From Paenibacillaceae bacterium (GTDB lineage Bacteria > Bacillota > Bacilli > Paenibacillales > NBRC-103111), in NCBI GenBank assembly GCA_029256185.1, contig JAQSYI010000012.1, forward strand, positions 1 to 64,000: 64,000 nt of DNA. The letters are read 5' to 3'. Below the pieces are notes generated by a model. The model ran no database searches, was not told where the DNA came from, and worked only from the letters and a program-made list of their open reading frames with translations. Both the position numbers and the translations under genes were made by a program. Below, piece after piece: positions 1 through 8,161 of the stretch (the first letter of the stretch is position 1; each line of letters opens with the position of its first letter).

Positions 1-63
1 TAGGGCTCCTTCTTTGGTGACTTCGCAATCCCAAGAATACCCTACTTTTTTGTCGTTTGCTAG

Positions 64-348
64 ACTTCCCCGTCCTTACACAAACTATTTTACGCCATCA
101 TAGATGATGCTGAAAAAACGATTTTAATCGGTACAGTAAGATTACCTATCCAAAAAAAACCACAAGATAAAACACTAAGAAAGCTTTATGCTTATACTGA
201 TGGTGAATATAAAGATATTACACTATTAATTGAATTACTGAAGAAGTTTAATACTACAGTGGCTTGGAGAAGTAGTAATAATGAAATTGAAACAAATAAT
301 ATTAAAGCGTTAATTAATAAGTTGAAAAACGATAATTCATCAAGCTAA
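64..348 (+). pseudogene. 3' fragment of an unidentified AT-rich gene
   Basis: An open frame of 94 codons ends at TAA 346-348 but has no start codon. The same frame continues upstream of an in-frame TAG at 61-63 back to the window edge, so this may be the end of a decayed gene. It is lysine- and asparagine-rich (for example KPQDKTLRKLYAYTDG) and much more AT-rich than most genes here, which suggests acquired DNA. I do not recognise the family. It could also be chance. Confidence 0.3.
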
Positions 349-410
349 AGCCTGTCTTTTTTTCTATTGAATACGGCTAATTATTGACCCACACATACCT
401 GTCATTGGTG

Positions 411-429
411 GGATGTTCGCGTGAATCAT
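411..429. repeat. 19-bp direct repeat, copy 1
   Basis: The sequence ggatgttcgcgtgaatcat occurs here and again at 792-810. The preceding ten or so bases are also nearly the same (CCTG-CATTG-TGG). The two copies bracket the Rpn-like remnant at 537-761. Confidence 0.7.
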
Positions 430-497
430 TACTTTAATGCATAAGATCAAGTTGAAAAATGGACAACTTGCTCCAACTCTACAGAAAGAATGCATAA

Positions 498-521
498 CAA
501 AAACCGTTCCCTGACGGAACG
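498..521 (-). terminator. Rho-independent terminator of the Rpn-like remnant
   Basis: Read on the minus strand, CGTTCC-GTCAG-GGAACG is followed by GTTTTTG. It lies just after the stop codon of the minus-strand ORF ending at 537. Confidence 0.6.
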
Positions 522-536
522 CCCTGATTCTAATTG

Positions 537-761
537 CTAATGAACTTGCTTTTGCAACTGCTCAATTTTCTCTAGTGGAAAATCTGTTGCCTTGGCAATA
601 TCGGTAGAATCCATCCCCATAGCAATCAGGCGCTTGGCTACCTCTTCTTTGCCTTCCTTCTTGGCCTTGCGTTTAATGGCATCCAAGGTTTGCTCCAGGC
701 TCATAGTCGTCCCTCCCGCTTTGTGGATAAATTTTGTAATAGATTTGCGGCTTCCCCGCAT
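537..761 (-). CDS. Short Rpn/transposase-like C-terminal fragment
   Basis: This 74-codon ORF resembles the C-terminal tail of Rpn-family (PD-(D/E)XK, recombination-promoting nuclease or putative transposase) proteins. The tail pattern is a charged KRKAKKEGKEEVAKRL segment, then a helix-turn-helix-like MGMDSTDIAKATDFPLEKIE. Full members are about 250-330 residues and carry the nuclease fold upstream; none of that is present, so it is most likely a remnant or a minimal regulatory tail. An internal ATG (MSLEQTLDAI) at 704 is an alternative start. A terminator-like hairpin directly downstream suggests it was once expressed. The family call is from the motif pattern only. Confidence 0.45.
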   Translation of the reverse strand: MRGSRKSITKFIHKAGGTTMSLEQTLDAIKRKAKKEGKEEVAKRLIAMGMDSTDIAKATDFPLEKIEQLQKQVH

Positions 762-791
762 CGTTGTATATTCACAAGTACCTGCATTGAT

Positions 792-810
792 GGATGTTCG
801 CGTGAATCAT
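792..810. repeat. 19-bp direct repeat, copy 2
   Basis: Exact copy of the 19 bases at 411-429, 381 bp away, on the far side of the Rpn-like remnant. Confidence 0.7.
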
Positions 811-961
811 CCCTTAGGAGCTTCTGCCGCGTAGTGCTGGTGGAAGTTTTTTTCATAAATTGCTCGTCCTATTTTTCCATTTAATTATATAATAAGATTG
901 CAACTCAATAGTATCATAAAACTTACCACTCGGGGTTCAGTTGCAAGGAGATGAAATCGAT

Positions 962-2377
962 ATGTACAAAGCCCGCATCTCTCTCTACATATTGTTGTTG
1001 AGCATAGCGCTTAGCTTGCAGCCGTCCGTATCCAATGCCGCGGCTCATCAGGTTAAGGTGGCCGAATTCCCCGTAACCGTGAACGGTACCGTACTGGATG
1101 TACGGCACAGTGAATATCCGCTTCTCGTATATAAGGACATCACGTATTTCCCGATGAGCTGGAACAACGCGACCGCACTGGGGCTTACGGCCCAGTGGGA
1201 CCCGATGCTGGGGATATCAGTGGAAAATAGGAACGACTGCATACCGCTCCAACAGGATTTGACTCCTACCATCCATTCCAATGACGATACTCAAATGGCC
1301 GAGCTTGTTCCGTTTCCGGTTAAGGTGAACGATCAAGTGATCGACAATGCGGCTGAACCGTATCCGCTGCTGCTTTACCGCAATATCACGTATTTTCCGA
1401 TGACATGGAGGTTTACACGCGATATTTTCGGATGGACTACTAGTTGGGATGCGGAGCAGGGTCTTGGGATTGAATCCTGCGGAGGTGCAACGGATGGGCA
1501 AGCGAAGCAGGCCGATGCGCTCAATGTGGCGAATAACGGCCAACTAGCCGTTCAAGACGGCTGGATCTATATGAACCCGGAGAGCAAATATTTCGAACCC
1601 AGCCAGTTGGTGAAGCGGAGAATGGATGGCAGCGGGGAAGTGAAGCTGTCGGACGACAATGCCATGTACCTCAATATCGAAGGGGATTGGCTGTATTATT
1701 CGATTCCCTCCCAGAATGATCCCGGCGGCATCTACAGGATCAAAACGGACGGAACAGGTCGCGCGCAGATTTATCCCGGACCTGTTGGGAAGTTGTGGGT
1801 GAGGGAAGGCTGGATCTATTACATGCATCAAACAAACGGCGGCGGCTATTACTGGATCGACGGCATTCATAGGATGAAGACCGACGGGTCGGAGGATCAA
1901 TTGATCCTGGCCAAAGACCAGAATTCATCCTTTTCCGGATTTTTTCTGGATGGGGATACGATCTTTTATGTAAAACAGAAAGCTCTGTATCGGATGAGCC
2001 TGGACGGCTCCGACAATCGCAAGCTTCAAGAGGATGTGACCCATGCGGTCGTCATCGACGGATGGATCTATTATGTCTGCCATAACGGCACGCAATTGAA
2101 CAAAATGAGCAGGGACGGGCAAGTCGATATTTCGTTGTATACCTCGGAGCAGGGGATTACGGCGCTTCAATATCACCAAGGCTGGATCTACATGGCCGTC
2201 GGCAGCTTCGGAATTATGGGCTCCAACCATATCGACAAGCTCCGCATAGACGGTACAGGGGAAACCCGCCTGACCTCTGCCACTCGTACGAATTTACTTT
2301 ACTTCGCGGGTGACACGTTGTATTACAACCGCTTGTGGGAAGGAAACAGCCGGATCGACCACATGGAAGAGAAATAA
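962..2377 (+). CDS. Secreted DUF5050-type beta-propeller-like protein
   Basis: The protein has 471 residues from ATG 962, chosen over TTG 941 because AAGGAG (945-950) sits 11 nt upstream. It opens with a signal peptide (KARISLYILLLSIALSL, cleavage near SNAAAH). Two copper-amine-oxidase-like stalk modules follow, each with VNG or VND and a TYFPM core (about residues 28-90 and 110-170). The C-terminal two thirds contain at least five DUF5050-like blades marked by G(D/W)-x-(L/I)-(Y/F)Y motifs such as GDWLYYS, GWIYYMH and GWIYYVC. Such proteins are exported and predicted to be carbohydrate- or protein-binding; no catalytic residues are evident. It is monocistronic and closed by a terminator. Confidence 0.8.
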   Translation: MYKARISLYILLLSIALSLQPSVSNAAAHQVKVAEFPVTVNGTVLDVRHSEYPLLVYKDITYFPMSWNNATALGLTAQWDPMLGISVENRNDCIPLQQDLTPTIHSNDDTQMAELVPFPVKVNDQVIDNAAEPYPLLLYRNITYFPMTWRFTRDIFGWTTSWDAEQGLGIESCGGATDGQAKQADALNVANNGQLAVQDGWIYMNPESKYFEPSQLVKRRMDGSGEVKLSDDNAMYLNIEGDWLYYSIPSQNDPGGIYRIKTDGTGRAQIYPGPVGKLWVREGWIYYMHQTNGGGYYWIDGIHRMKTDGSEDQLILAKDQNSSFSGFFLDGDTIFYVKQKALYRMSLDGSDNRKLQEDVTHAVVIDGWIYYVCHNGTQLNKMSRDGQVDISLYTSEQGITALQYHQGWIYMAVGSFGIMGSNHIDKLRIDGTGETRLTSATRTNLLYFAGDTLYYNRLWEGNSRIDHMEEK

Positions 2378-2428
2378 CGGTCAGCTTATTGCTTCATATG
2401 TGAATCACCTCAATCCTTGTATCCGGCA

Positions 2429-2460
2429 AAGAAGCCGATTGCGAACCGTCGGCTTCTTTT
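2429..2460. terminator. Bidirectional terminator
   Basis: AAGAAGCCGA (2429-2438) pairs with TCGGCTTCTT (2449-2458), with a T run on the plus side and an A run before it. It separates the DUF5050-type gene from the convergent VOC/cupin operon and can serve both. Confidence 0.8.
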
Positions 2461-2505
2461 GTCATCCACCCCTATTTTCTTCAAATGACTTACTCCTCTA
2501 ATACC

Positions 2506-2853
2506 TTATCCCCGGAATTCAATCAGTTCGCCATCGGGCCCCTTGAAAACGACTCGCTTCCAGCCAGTCTCCTGAGGTGTTCTGGGGCTGGGGATATGCG
2601 GTTCTTTTTCTACTGGTACACCCGCGGCCACCAGCCTGGCATAATCCCCGTCGAAATCATCGCTGATCAGGCAGAAGTGGTAGCCTTTGTTCTCTTTGTC
2701 CGATGTCCATTGCTCCAGCTCCAGCACGGTATCTCCCAATTGAAGGTATACCACTCTTTCGATCTCCGGCATTCCGGGTACATCGTGTTCAAAGTATTTC
2801 CGGAAGCCGAAGTTCTCCTCATAAAAGGCAATGGACCTTTTCCGATCCTTCAC
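2506..2853 (-). CDS. VOC (glyoxalase/bleomycin-resistance fold) protein
   Basis: A small vicinal-oxygen-chelate protein, probably a metal-dependent lyase or dioxygenase-like enzyme; the substrate cannot be told. The pattern is VKDRKRSIAFYEENFGF, then VVYLQLGDTVLELEQW, then a late GPDGELIEF, as in the paired beta-alpha-beta-beta-beta fold. The start is uncertain: homology continues upstream in frame (RIDHVAFSV before KDRKR), but no ATG, GTG or TTG precedes it in that frame after the AGGAGG at the end of the cupin gene. The true gene may use a non-canonical start or have lost or gained a base near 2885. It is the second gene after the cupin at 2901-3218 and probably co-transcribed with it. Confidence 0.75.
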   Translation of the reverse strand: MKDRKRSIAFYEENFGFRKYFEHDVPGMPEIERVVYLQLGDTVLELEQWTSDKENKGYHFCLISDDFDGDYARLVAAGVPVEKEPHIPSPRTPQETGWKRVVFKGPDGELIEFRG

Positions 2854-2900
2854 CGAAAAAGCAACATGATCAATCCGCGTAAACGTAGGGCAATTCCTCC

Positions 2901-3218
2901 TTATTTTAGTTGCGCTTTAATCTGCAGAACAACCCAATTGTGAGGGCTGGTGTTGTAGAATCCATGAATCTCGCCGTTGGGCGAAAAAAGAATATCCTTT
3001 TCCTTCAGCAAGAAATCCTCATTGTTGATCCTTACCGTCCCTTCGCCGGACACAACATAGAAAACCTCGTCTATATCGGCATGCTTATGATCCGGTGTGG
3101 ATTGCCCCGGAGCATAGAGCAACAGTCCTGTATCCAGCAGCCCTTCTTTGAAAATGGCTTTGCGGGAGCTTTTTTTAACAGCAAATTCAAGCATGCTTTC
3201 AATATTGTCTTTTCTCAA
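2901..3218 (-). CDS. Single-domain cupin protein
   Basis: A 105-residue protein with cupin motif 1 as TPDHKHADIDEVFYVVSGEG (metal-binding His and Glu) and motif 2 around FSPNGEIHGFYN. Small cupins of this kind bind a divalent metal and act as isomerases, dioxygenases or sensors; the substrate is unknown. It is divergent from an HxlR-type regulator with a shared 127-bp intergenic region and is followed closely by the VOC gene, so a regulator-controlled two-gene detoxification or metabolite-handling unit is likely by inference. Confidence 0.8.
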   Translation of the reverse strand: MRKDNIESMLEFAVKKSSRKAIFKEGLLDTGLLLYAPGQSTPDHKHADIDEVFYVVSGEGTVRINNEDFLLKEKDILFSPNGEIHGFYNTSPHNWVVLQIKAQLK

Positions 3219-3345
3219 GATGCCACCTCCTGTCTGTTTGAGTCTACGATACTGCCATTACTCTCTTTTCGCAAGAAGGCACTATTTTGTGCTATACTGA
3301 CTAAAAAGTAAGTAATGGACTTCATTATGGATAGGAGCGGACAGC

Positions 3346-3675
3346 ATGCCATGTGATAAATCTTGCCCCATCGAGCATACCGTGAATCTGATTGGACATA
3401 AGTGGAAGGTGCTGATTCTGAGAAATTTGTTTAACCAGGGCACGCAAAGATTCAGTGAACTCAGCAAGGGGATTGACGGGATAAGCCAGAAAATGCTCAC
3501 CCAACAGCTTCGGCAGCTGGAGCACGATGGAATCCTTCAGCGGACTGTGTATCCGGAGGTGCCGCCGCGGGTAGAATATGCGCTTACAGAGCTGGGGCAA
3601 TCGTTAAAGCCCATATTAGATGAGATGAACATCTGGGGAACGGAGCATTTGAAGCAGAGCGGCCAGCGGCAGTGA
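3346..3675 (+). CDS. HxlR-family winged-helix regulator
   Basis: The protein has 109 residues with the classic HxlR layout: an N-terminal Cys pair (CDKSC), then NLIGHKWKVLILRNL, a recognition region ISQKMLTQQLRQLEHDGI, and a wing ending in PPRVEYALTELG. In B. subtilis relatives (HxlR, YodB, CatR) N-terminal Cys residues sense quinones, aldehydes or diamide, so the CxxxC here could be redox-active. It is divergent from the cupin/VOC genes, its probable targets. A TATACT at 3293-3298 and the AAAAGTAAGTAA stretch at 3303-3314 lie in the intergenic region and are candidate promoter and operator parts. Confidence 0.88.
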   Translation: MPCDKSCPIEHTVNLIGHKWKVLILRNLFNQGTQRFSELSKGIDGISQKMLTQQLRQLEHDGILQRTVYPEVPPRVEYALTELGQSLKPILDEMNIWGTEHLKQSGQRQ

Positions 3676-3827
3676 ATTAGAGGGGAATATAGCTTACCGC
3701 GGGACGCAGCGGGAGGCAGGCAGCCGCAAGCATGCCTTCATGTGCAGATTGGATCGTGGGAGTGACCTGCTTTCAGTCGGGGCAGGTCTTTTTCGCGTTA
3801 TTCGTGCAAGCTTTAAGCGGTGCTCTG

Positions 3828-3856
3828 TTGACAAAAATGTTCTACCAGAGTAGAAT
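3828..3856 (+). promoter_or_regulatory. SigA-type promoter of blaI-blaR1-like pair
   Basis: TTGACA (3828-3833), a 17-bp spacer and TAGAAT (3851-3856) make a near-consensus vegetative promoter. Its -10 element is part of the first repressor palindrome. Confidence 0.85.
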
Positions 3857-3885
3857 GAAATCACATTCGTTCTACTCTAGTAAAA
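3840..3885. promoter_or_regulatory. Two BlaI/MecI-like operators
   Basis: TTCTAC-CAGA-GTAGAA (3840-3855) is a perfect dyad over the -10 element. A second, one-mismatch copy, TTCTAC-TCTA-GTAAAA (3870-3885), lies 30 bp downstream in the leader. This matches the layout of paired BlaI operators, which recognise TAC...GTA half-sites, and predicts autorepression. Confidence 0.8.
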
Positions 3886-3908
3886 TGCTGTTGAGAAGGA
3901 GCTTAACC

Positions 3909-4268
3909 ATGGAGATCAAGTTATTTGATTCCGAGCTGAAGATCATGGATGTTCTCTGGAAGAATGGGGATACCACGGCAAAACGAATAGCAGAAATCTT
4001 AAAGGAGCAGGTAGGCTGGAACAAAACCACGACTTACACGCTGATCAAAAGGTGCATGGACAAAGGGGCGATTGAGCGTGTCGAACCTCATTTTGTGTGC
4101 CGTCCCCTTGTCACGATTGAACAGGCAAGAGAGCTTGAAACAACGGAGCTCATTAACAAAATGTACGACGGCGCCGCCGATCAGCTTGTGGCTTCTATTT
4201 TGGGACGCAAGAACCTATCCCCAGAGGAAATTGAAAGACTAAAGCGGCTCGTCAATCGCTTGGAATGA
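3909..4268 (+). CDS. BlaI/MecI/CopY-family repressor
   Basis: The protein has 119 residues from ATG 3909 with GAAGGAG 8-14 nt upstream; the longer frame from 3732 runs through the promoter and is rejected. The winged helix is visible as ELKIMDVLWKNGDTTAKRIA, then WNKTTTYTLIKRCMDKGAIER, followed by a dimerisation tail (ILGRKNLSPEEIERLKRLV). The family binds operators as a dimer and is inactivated by proteolysis triggered by BlaR1/MecR1 partners; the next gene is such a partner and overlaps it. Two palindromes in the promoter are its likely operators. Confidence 0.93.
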   Translation: MEIKLFDSELKIMDVLWKNGDTTAKRIAEILKEQVGWNKTTTYTLIKRCMDKGAIERVEPHFVCRPLVTIEQARELETTELINKMYDGAADQLVASILGRKNLSPEEIERLKRLVNRLE

Positions 4269-4279
4269 GGGGGATGGTT

Positions 4280-5665
4280 ATGAGTTTGCTGAACATGAGT
4301 TTTTCGGCTGTTATTCTTATTCTGGCTACCGTAATCATCCGTGCGCTGTTCTTGCACAAATTGCCGAAAGGAACCTTTCCGGTTTTGTGGAGCATAGCGT
4401 TATGCCGCCTGCTGATCCCCTTTGAGGTTTCGTCACGATTCAGCATTTATTCGGTTATTAATATGCTGAAAGGCAGCGTTCACGAATCCGGTTTACCGTT
4501 GGCTGCAATACCTGTTATGCCAACCCGCGCGGCTGTAACAGAAACTGCCGCAACCTTGCCGGAGGCGGCATCTGCCCATCTATCCCTGTTACTGATTATC
4601 TGGCTCATTGGTTTTGCGGGGTGTATTCTGTTTTTCCTTGTAACTCACCTGCGCTGCCGCAAGGAGTATAAGACGGCGCTTCCTATCGATTATGCTTTTG
4701 TGAAGCGCTGGCAACAGGAGCATCCCATGTGGAGAGGTGTTCAAATCCGGCAATCGGATCGGGTTTTTACTCCCCTGACCTATGGTATATTCCGACCGGT
4801 TGTACTTCTGCCTAAACAAACCGATTGGACAGACGAAACCCGTCTGGGCTATATCCTGACTCATGAATATGTGCATATCCGGCGATTCGATACGTTGACC
4901 AAGCTAGTAATGGCAACCGCTTTATGCGTTCATTGGTTCAACCCTTTTGTATGGCTGATGTATATACTTGCGAATCGGGATATCGAATTATCCTGCGATG
5001 AAGCGGTTGTAAGGAGCTTTGGGGGGGAGGCCAAATCGGCCTATGCCCTGACATTGATCGGACTGGAAGAAAAGAAAAGCCATTTTACTCCGCTTGTGAG
5101 CCATTTCAGTAAAAATGCTATTGAAGAAAGGATTATATCGATTATGAAATTTAAAAAACGCCACGTGCTTACACTTATTTCAGCTGCTGTTCTTGTATCC
5201 GGTGTTACACTCCTATTTGCAACGGCGGCAGATCGTATCGATGAAAAGGGAAATAATAACCCGGCGAATATGGTGAATGCCAATATAGACGATCATGCTT
5301 TGAAATACGCAAACCTGTATATAGACAAAATTTTAGCTCATTTTGGGCTTACCGGATCGGAAACGGATAATATCTCAAGTATCCTTGCAACAGCTATTGC
5401 GGATGCTGAAAGCACCGGCCTATACGACTATGCAAAAGCACATGTTCTGAATGGAAATACGGAGGATGATATGCGGATTCTCCTAAAGCATGAATCCTTT
5501 GAGTTCGTTCCAGCGTTGTCCGTTATTTTGGAAGAGTCAAGTCATGATGCGCGCGGACAGATTATTGCCGGTGTTTATCAGGAATACACAAGTGCCATGG
5601 AAGAAGATCATCCGGTGGAATTTGCGAGTATGATAACCAATCTGGAGCATTGGAGAAACCAATAA
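4280..5665 (+). CDS. BlaR1-like M56 membrane metalloprotease without penicillin-binding domain
   Basis: The protein has 461 residues. ATG 4280 is preferred over 4265 and 4274 because GAGGGGG lies 7 nt before it. N-terminal transmembrane helices lead into an M56 peptidase domain with HEYVH at residues 195-199 and a downstream ELSCDEAVV glutamate. A last helix (HVLTLISAAVLVSGVTLLFA) is followed by about 145 extracellular residues. BlaR1 and MecR1 carry a ~250-residue penicillin-binding sensor there with an SxxK serine; the tail here is short and lacks it, so the inducer is probably not a beta-lactam. Co-transcription with the BlaI-type repressor implies signal-dependent cleavage of that repressor. 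No beta-lactamase gene is adjacent. Confidence 0.88.
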   Translation: MSLLNMSFSAVILILATVIIRALFLHKLPKGTFPVLWSIALCRLLIPFEVSSRFSIYSVINMLKGSVHESGLPLAAIPVMPTRAAVTETAATLPEAASAHLSLLLIIWLIGFAGCILFFLVTHLRCRKEYKTALPIDYAFVKRWQQEHPMWRGVQIRQSDRVFTPLTYGIFRPVVLLPKQTDWTDETRLGYILTHEYVHIRRFDTLTKLVMATALCVHWFNPFVWLMYILANRDIELSCDEAVVRSFGGEAKSAYALTLIGLEEKKSHFTPLVSHFSKNAIEERIISIMKFKKRHVLTLISAAVLVSGVTLLFATAADRIDEKGNNNPANMVNANIDDHALKYANLYIDKILAHFGLTGSETDNISSILATAIADAESTGLYDYAKAHVLNGNTEDDMRILLKHESFEFVPALSVILEESSHDARGQIIAGVYQEYTSAMEEDHPVEFASMITNLEHWRNQ

Positions 5666-5695
5666 TCGGTTTAAGGGGATCATCGAAGCAGAAAA

Positions 5696-5754
5696 ACACC
5701 TCTTCGTCTGGTGTAATGAGATTGCCCGGCAATCCCTGCCCACAGAAGAGGTGT
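5696..5754 (-). terminator. Terminator of the heparinase-like gene
   Basis: ACACCTCTTC (5696-5705) and GAAGAGGTGT (5745-5754) form a perfect 10-bp stem, followed on the minus strand by TTTTTC. The 39-nt loop holds a smaller ATTGC-CGG-GCAAT hairpin. Confidence 0.75.
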
Positions 5755-5787
5755 CCTTCTCCATAGTTGATCACGCGGATCTAGTTA

Positions 5788-7647
5788 CTAAGCCAGCTGT
5801 TCAAATTGAAACGCGAAGTGCAGTCTCCGCTCCAGATCGTCCGTTACGCGCACCCTCATATCCAATGCATAATATAGCTTTTCTTGGCCAAAATGGTTCA
5901 GGAACGGCAGCGGCTCCACGGTAGGCTCCATCAATGCTTCTTCATAGCTCAAAACAAGCTTGAATGCAGCGCCCGCAAGCTCGACCCGGCCAGCTCCCGT
6001 CACTTTAGGCTTCACCTGGCATATGAAGCGCTCGGTTAACGCAGCGCCAGCCCGTTCCGGGAACACATATTGATCCTCCAGCTCCAGCCTGGGCAGGCCC
6101 TCGCTTTTGCGCCAAGTCCAGCTTCGCTGCAGCTTCCGAAGCCCCGGGATAGGATAGGCATCCTGCAGCTCCACGACGAACCGGTCGTAATCGGGCGTAA
6201 TCTCGGCCTGTCGTACCGTCGCCTTATAAGCTGCACCGGCCTGCTGGCTGACTCCATCGATAATAGGGACAGAGTGCCCCAGCCCACTGTTGCATATAAA
6301 GGAGTACCGCGTAGGGGGTGCGAAGTACGGCTTGGTATATAACCCGGCTCCCATATCAGCCAGGAACGTCTCTTCTCCGGCCAGCACGATGAAATGACCC
6401 ACATCATTATGATTATGGGGCTCATCGTTGCAACCCCCTTTGGCGGCAAAGCTGAACTTTCCTTCCGCCTTCGTAACCCGCGACACCATCCACTGCGCAT
6501 CCGCCAGATAGACCGACTTTTCCTTCCAGCCTTCTCCCCGCGAACCTGGCTCATACCAGATCAGATTGCGAAACGCAGGCGCCCATCGGCCGCAATGGTC
6601 GTAAACCGCCTTATCTTGAAAGGTATATTCCGGGAGCTGCACTTCAGGATACCGCCGCGCCATCTCATGGGTCAGCCCGATGTACACATCCGCTTCCGCG
6701 GGCGAGTCGGAGAAATTAACGACCTTGCGGCCGTCAAGGAAGCACTGCTGCTGGAACAATGCCACCTGCTTCACCTTGGGATTGGCGAGTAAATCAACCG
6801 ACCCGCTGGTTCTCCGGAAGAGAAGTTCTGCGAAATACGTATAGAAGCCGAAGCCATATCCCCAATACATATATCCTTCCAGGCAGGCTCCGTCTTCTCC
6901 ATAGCCCTCCAGGAACAAATGGACCGTCGGCAGCGCTTTGTCCAATACGAGCGCCAATTCCTGCTTATCCTCTATGAAGTAGATGGCTGCCGCACCGATC
7001 GAGCCGGCACACACCGCCGCCCAGTTATTGCGCACATGCTCCCAGAAGAAATCGTTCACTAGAAAGGGGGCAAAAACGCGGCGGTACACCTCTCTGTATA
7101 CACGATCGCGTACAGTCTCCGGCCAGCGATGACCCGTCAGCATCATCACCTCAGCCAGCGCGAAGGCAGTCTCCGCAGCGAACAGTTCAATCCCGATTCC
7201 CGGGTCCGGCACCTCCTGCTCATGCACGGAGTATGGAACCGTCCTGAGTCCGGGCGGGGTGTCAAAGTGGACCGGCACACACCAGGAAAATTCTCCGCAA
7301 ATGGCCCATACCGTATCCAAAAGTGCGTCCAGGTAATCGGAGCGGTCAGGCCAGAGCCAGCTTAACAAGCCAAAGGTCGTCAGTCGTTGTCTCCTGGAGA
7401 AAAAGACGGGCTCATAGGTCTTGCGGAAGCCATCCTCCCAAACCCGGCGGAATAGCGTCCAGGGCAATTCCGTAATCGGCTGTCCGAGAAACCGTTCTCC
7501 GTCCGCAGCCAATCGTTCAAGAATCGGTTGGAATACAGGCTCCGACAACATGCGTTTGTGTACGGCTTCCCGGTCTTCCCGAAAGAGCCAATTGCCGATT
7601 CCGGGGGTGCCGTCGGCCAGATGTTCGTAGATGGAGGGGTGAATCAT
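5788..7647 (-). CDS. Heparinase II/III-family protein
   Basis: The protein has 619 residues from ATG 7647 (MIHPSIYEHL); a TTG three codons upstream sits too close to GGGAGG. The first ~350 residues look like the alpha/alpha toroid of polysaccharide lyases. The second half has the heparinase II/III signature DEPHNHNDVGHFIV followed by FLADMGAGLYTKPYF, where His and Tyr would act in beta-elimination of uronic-acid polysaccharides. No signal peptide is visible, so it may act on imported oligosaccharides. It is divergent from a giant S-layer-anchored glycosidase-like protein, suggesting a shared glycan target. The substrate cannot be fixed from sequence. Confidence 0.82.
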   Translation of the reverse strand: MIHPSIYEHLADGTPGIGNWLFREDREAVHKRMLSEPVFQPILERLAADGERFLGQPITELPWTLFRRVWEDGFRKTYEPVFFSRRQRLTTFGLLSWLWPDRSDYLDALLDTVWAICGEFSWCVPVHFDTPPGLRTVPYSVHEQEVPDPGIGIELFAAETAFALAEVMMLTGHRWPETVRDRVYREVYRRVFAPFLVNDFFWEHVRNNWAAVCAGSIGAAAIYFIEDKQELALVLDKALPTVHLFLEGYGEDGACLEGYMYWGYGFGFYTYFAELLFRRTSGSVDLLANPKVKQVALFQQQCFLDGRKVVNFSDSPAEADVYIGLTHEMARRYPEVQLPEYTFQDKAVYDHCGRWAPAFRNLIWYEPGSRGEGWKEKSVYLADAQWMVSRVTKAEGKFSFAAKGGCNDEPHNHNDVGHFIVLAGEETFLADMGAGLYTKPYFAPPTRYSFICNSGLGHSVPIIDGVSQQAGAAYKATVRQAEITPDYDRFVVELQDAYPIPGLRKLQRSWTWRKSEGLPRLELEDQYVFPERAGAALTERFICQVKPKVTGAGRVELAGAAFKLVLSYEEALMEPTVEPLPFLNHFGQEKLYYALDMRVRVTDDLERRLHFAFQFEQLA

Positions 7648-8161
7648 AGTCTCCAATGCCTCCCTTTTTAAGTAAACTGCTCCTCATAACGGTTTTCATC
7701 CTCAAGTATAGTGCAGTGGTCAGGATCTCTCTATCGGGGGACGTGACACGATGCTTGTTTTTATGACTTACCCTTGTCAATAAGCCAACTGCCGCAGAAA
7801 ACGATGTCCCGCCCGATGATCCCATCCGCCAAGCTATCCCAAGCCAAGAACTACCTTGTTTGGACGCGCCAAAACAAAAATTACCACTTGACACAAATCT
7901 TGAGACAAAGAAACCTCAAAACTAATGACCTATTCCCAAATGAATCTGTATCGCAAAATATGGCAGGCTCCTATGATAAAGGCACAGACCAAATATAAAC
8001 CGATAGAAAGGAGGATCTTAAGAGGCAAACTGGCGGCCCTGGAACTGTTTTCCACGCACGCAATAAGGCAGGAAGGGCTTGACCCGGCGGTTCCCGCACC
8101 CATGACCCCGCAAAGGCTCATTTTCGTGCCAGACGTTCAACAACCCGAAGGAGTGAAGGAA

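Noticed and set aside
7888..7916. TTGACA before the giant S-layer gene as its promoter
   Set aside because: No -10-like hexamer at 16-19 bp downstream; the real promoter of that gene is not visible to me.
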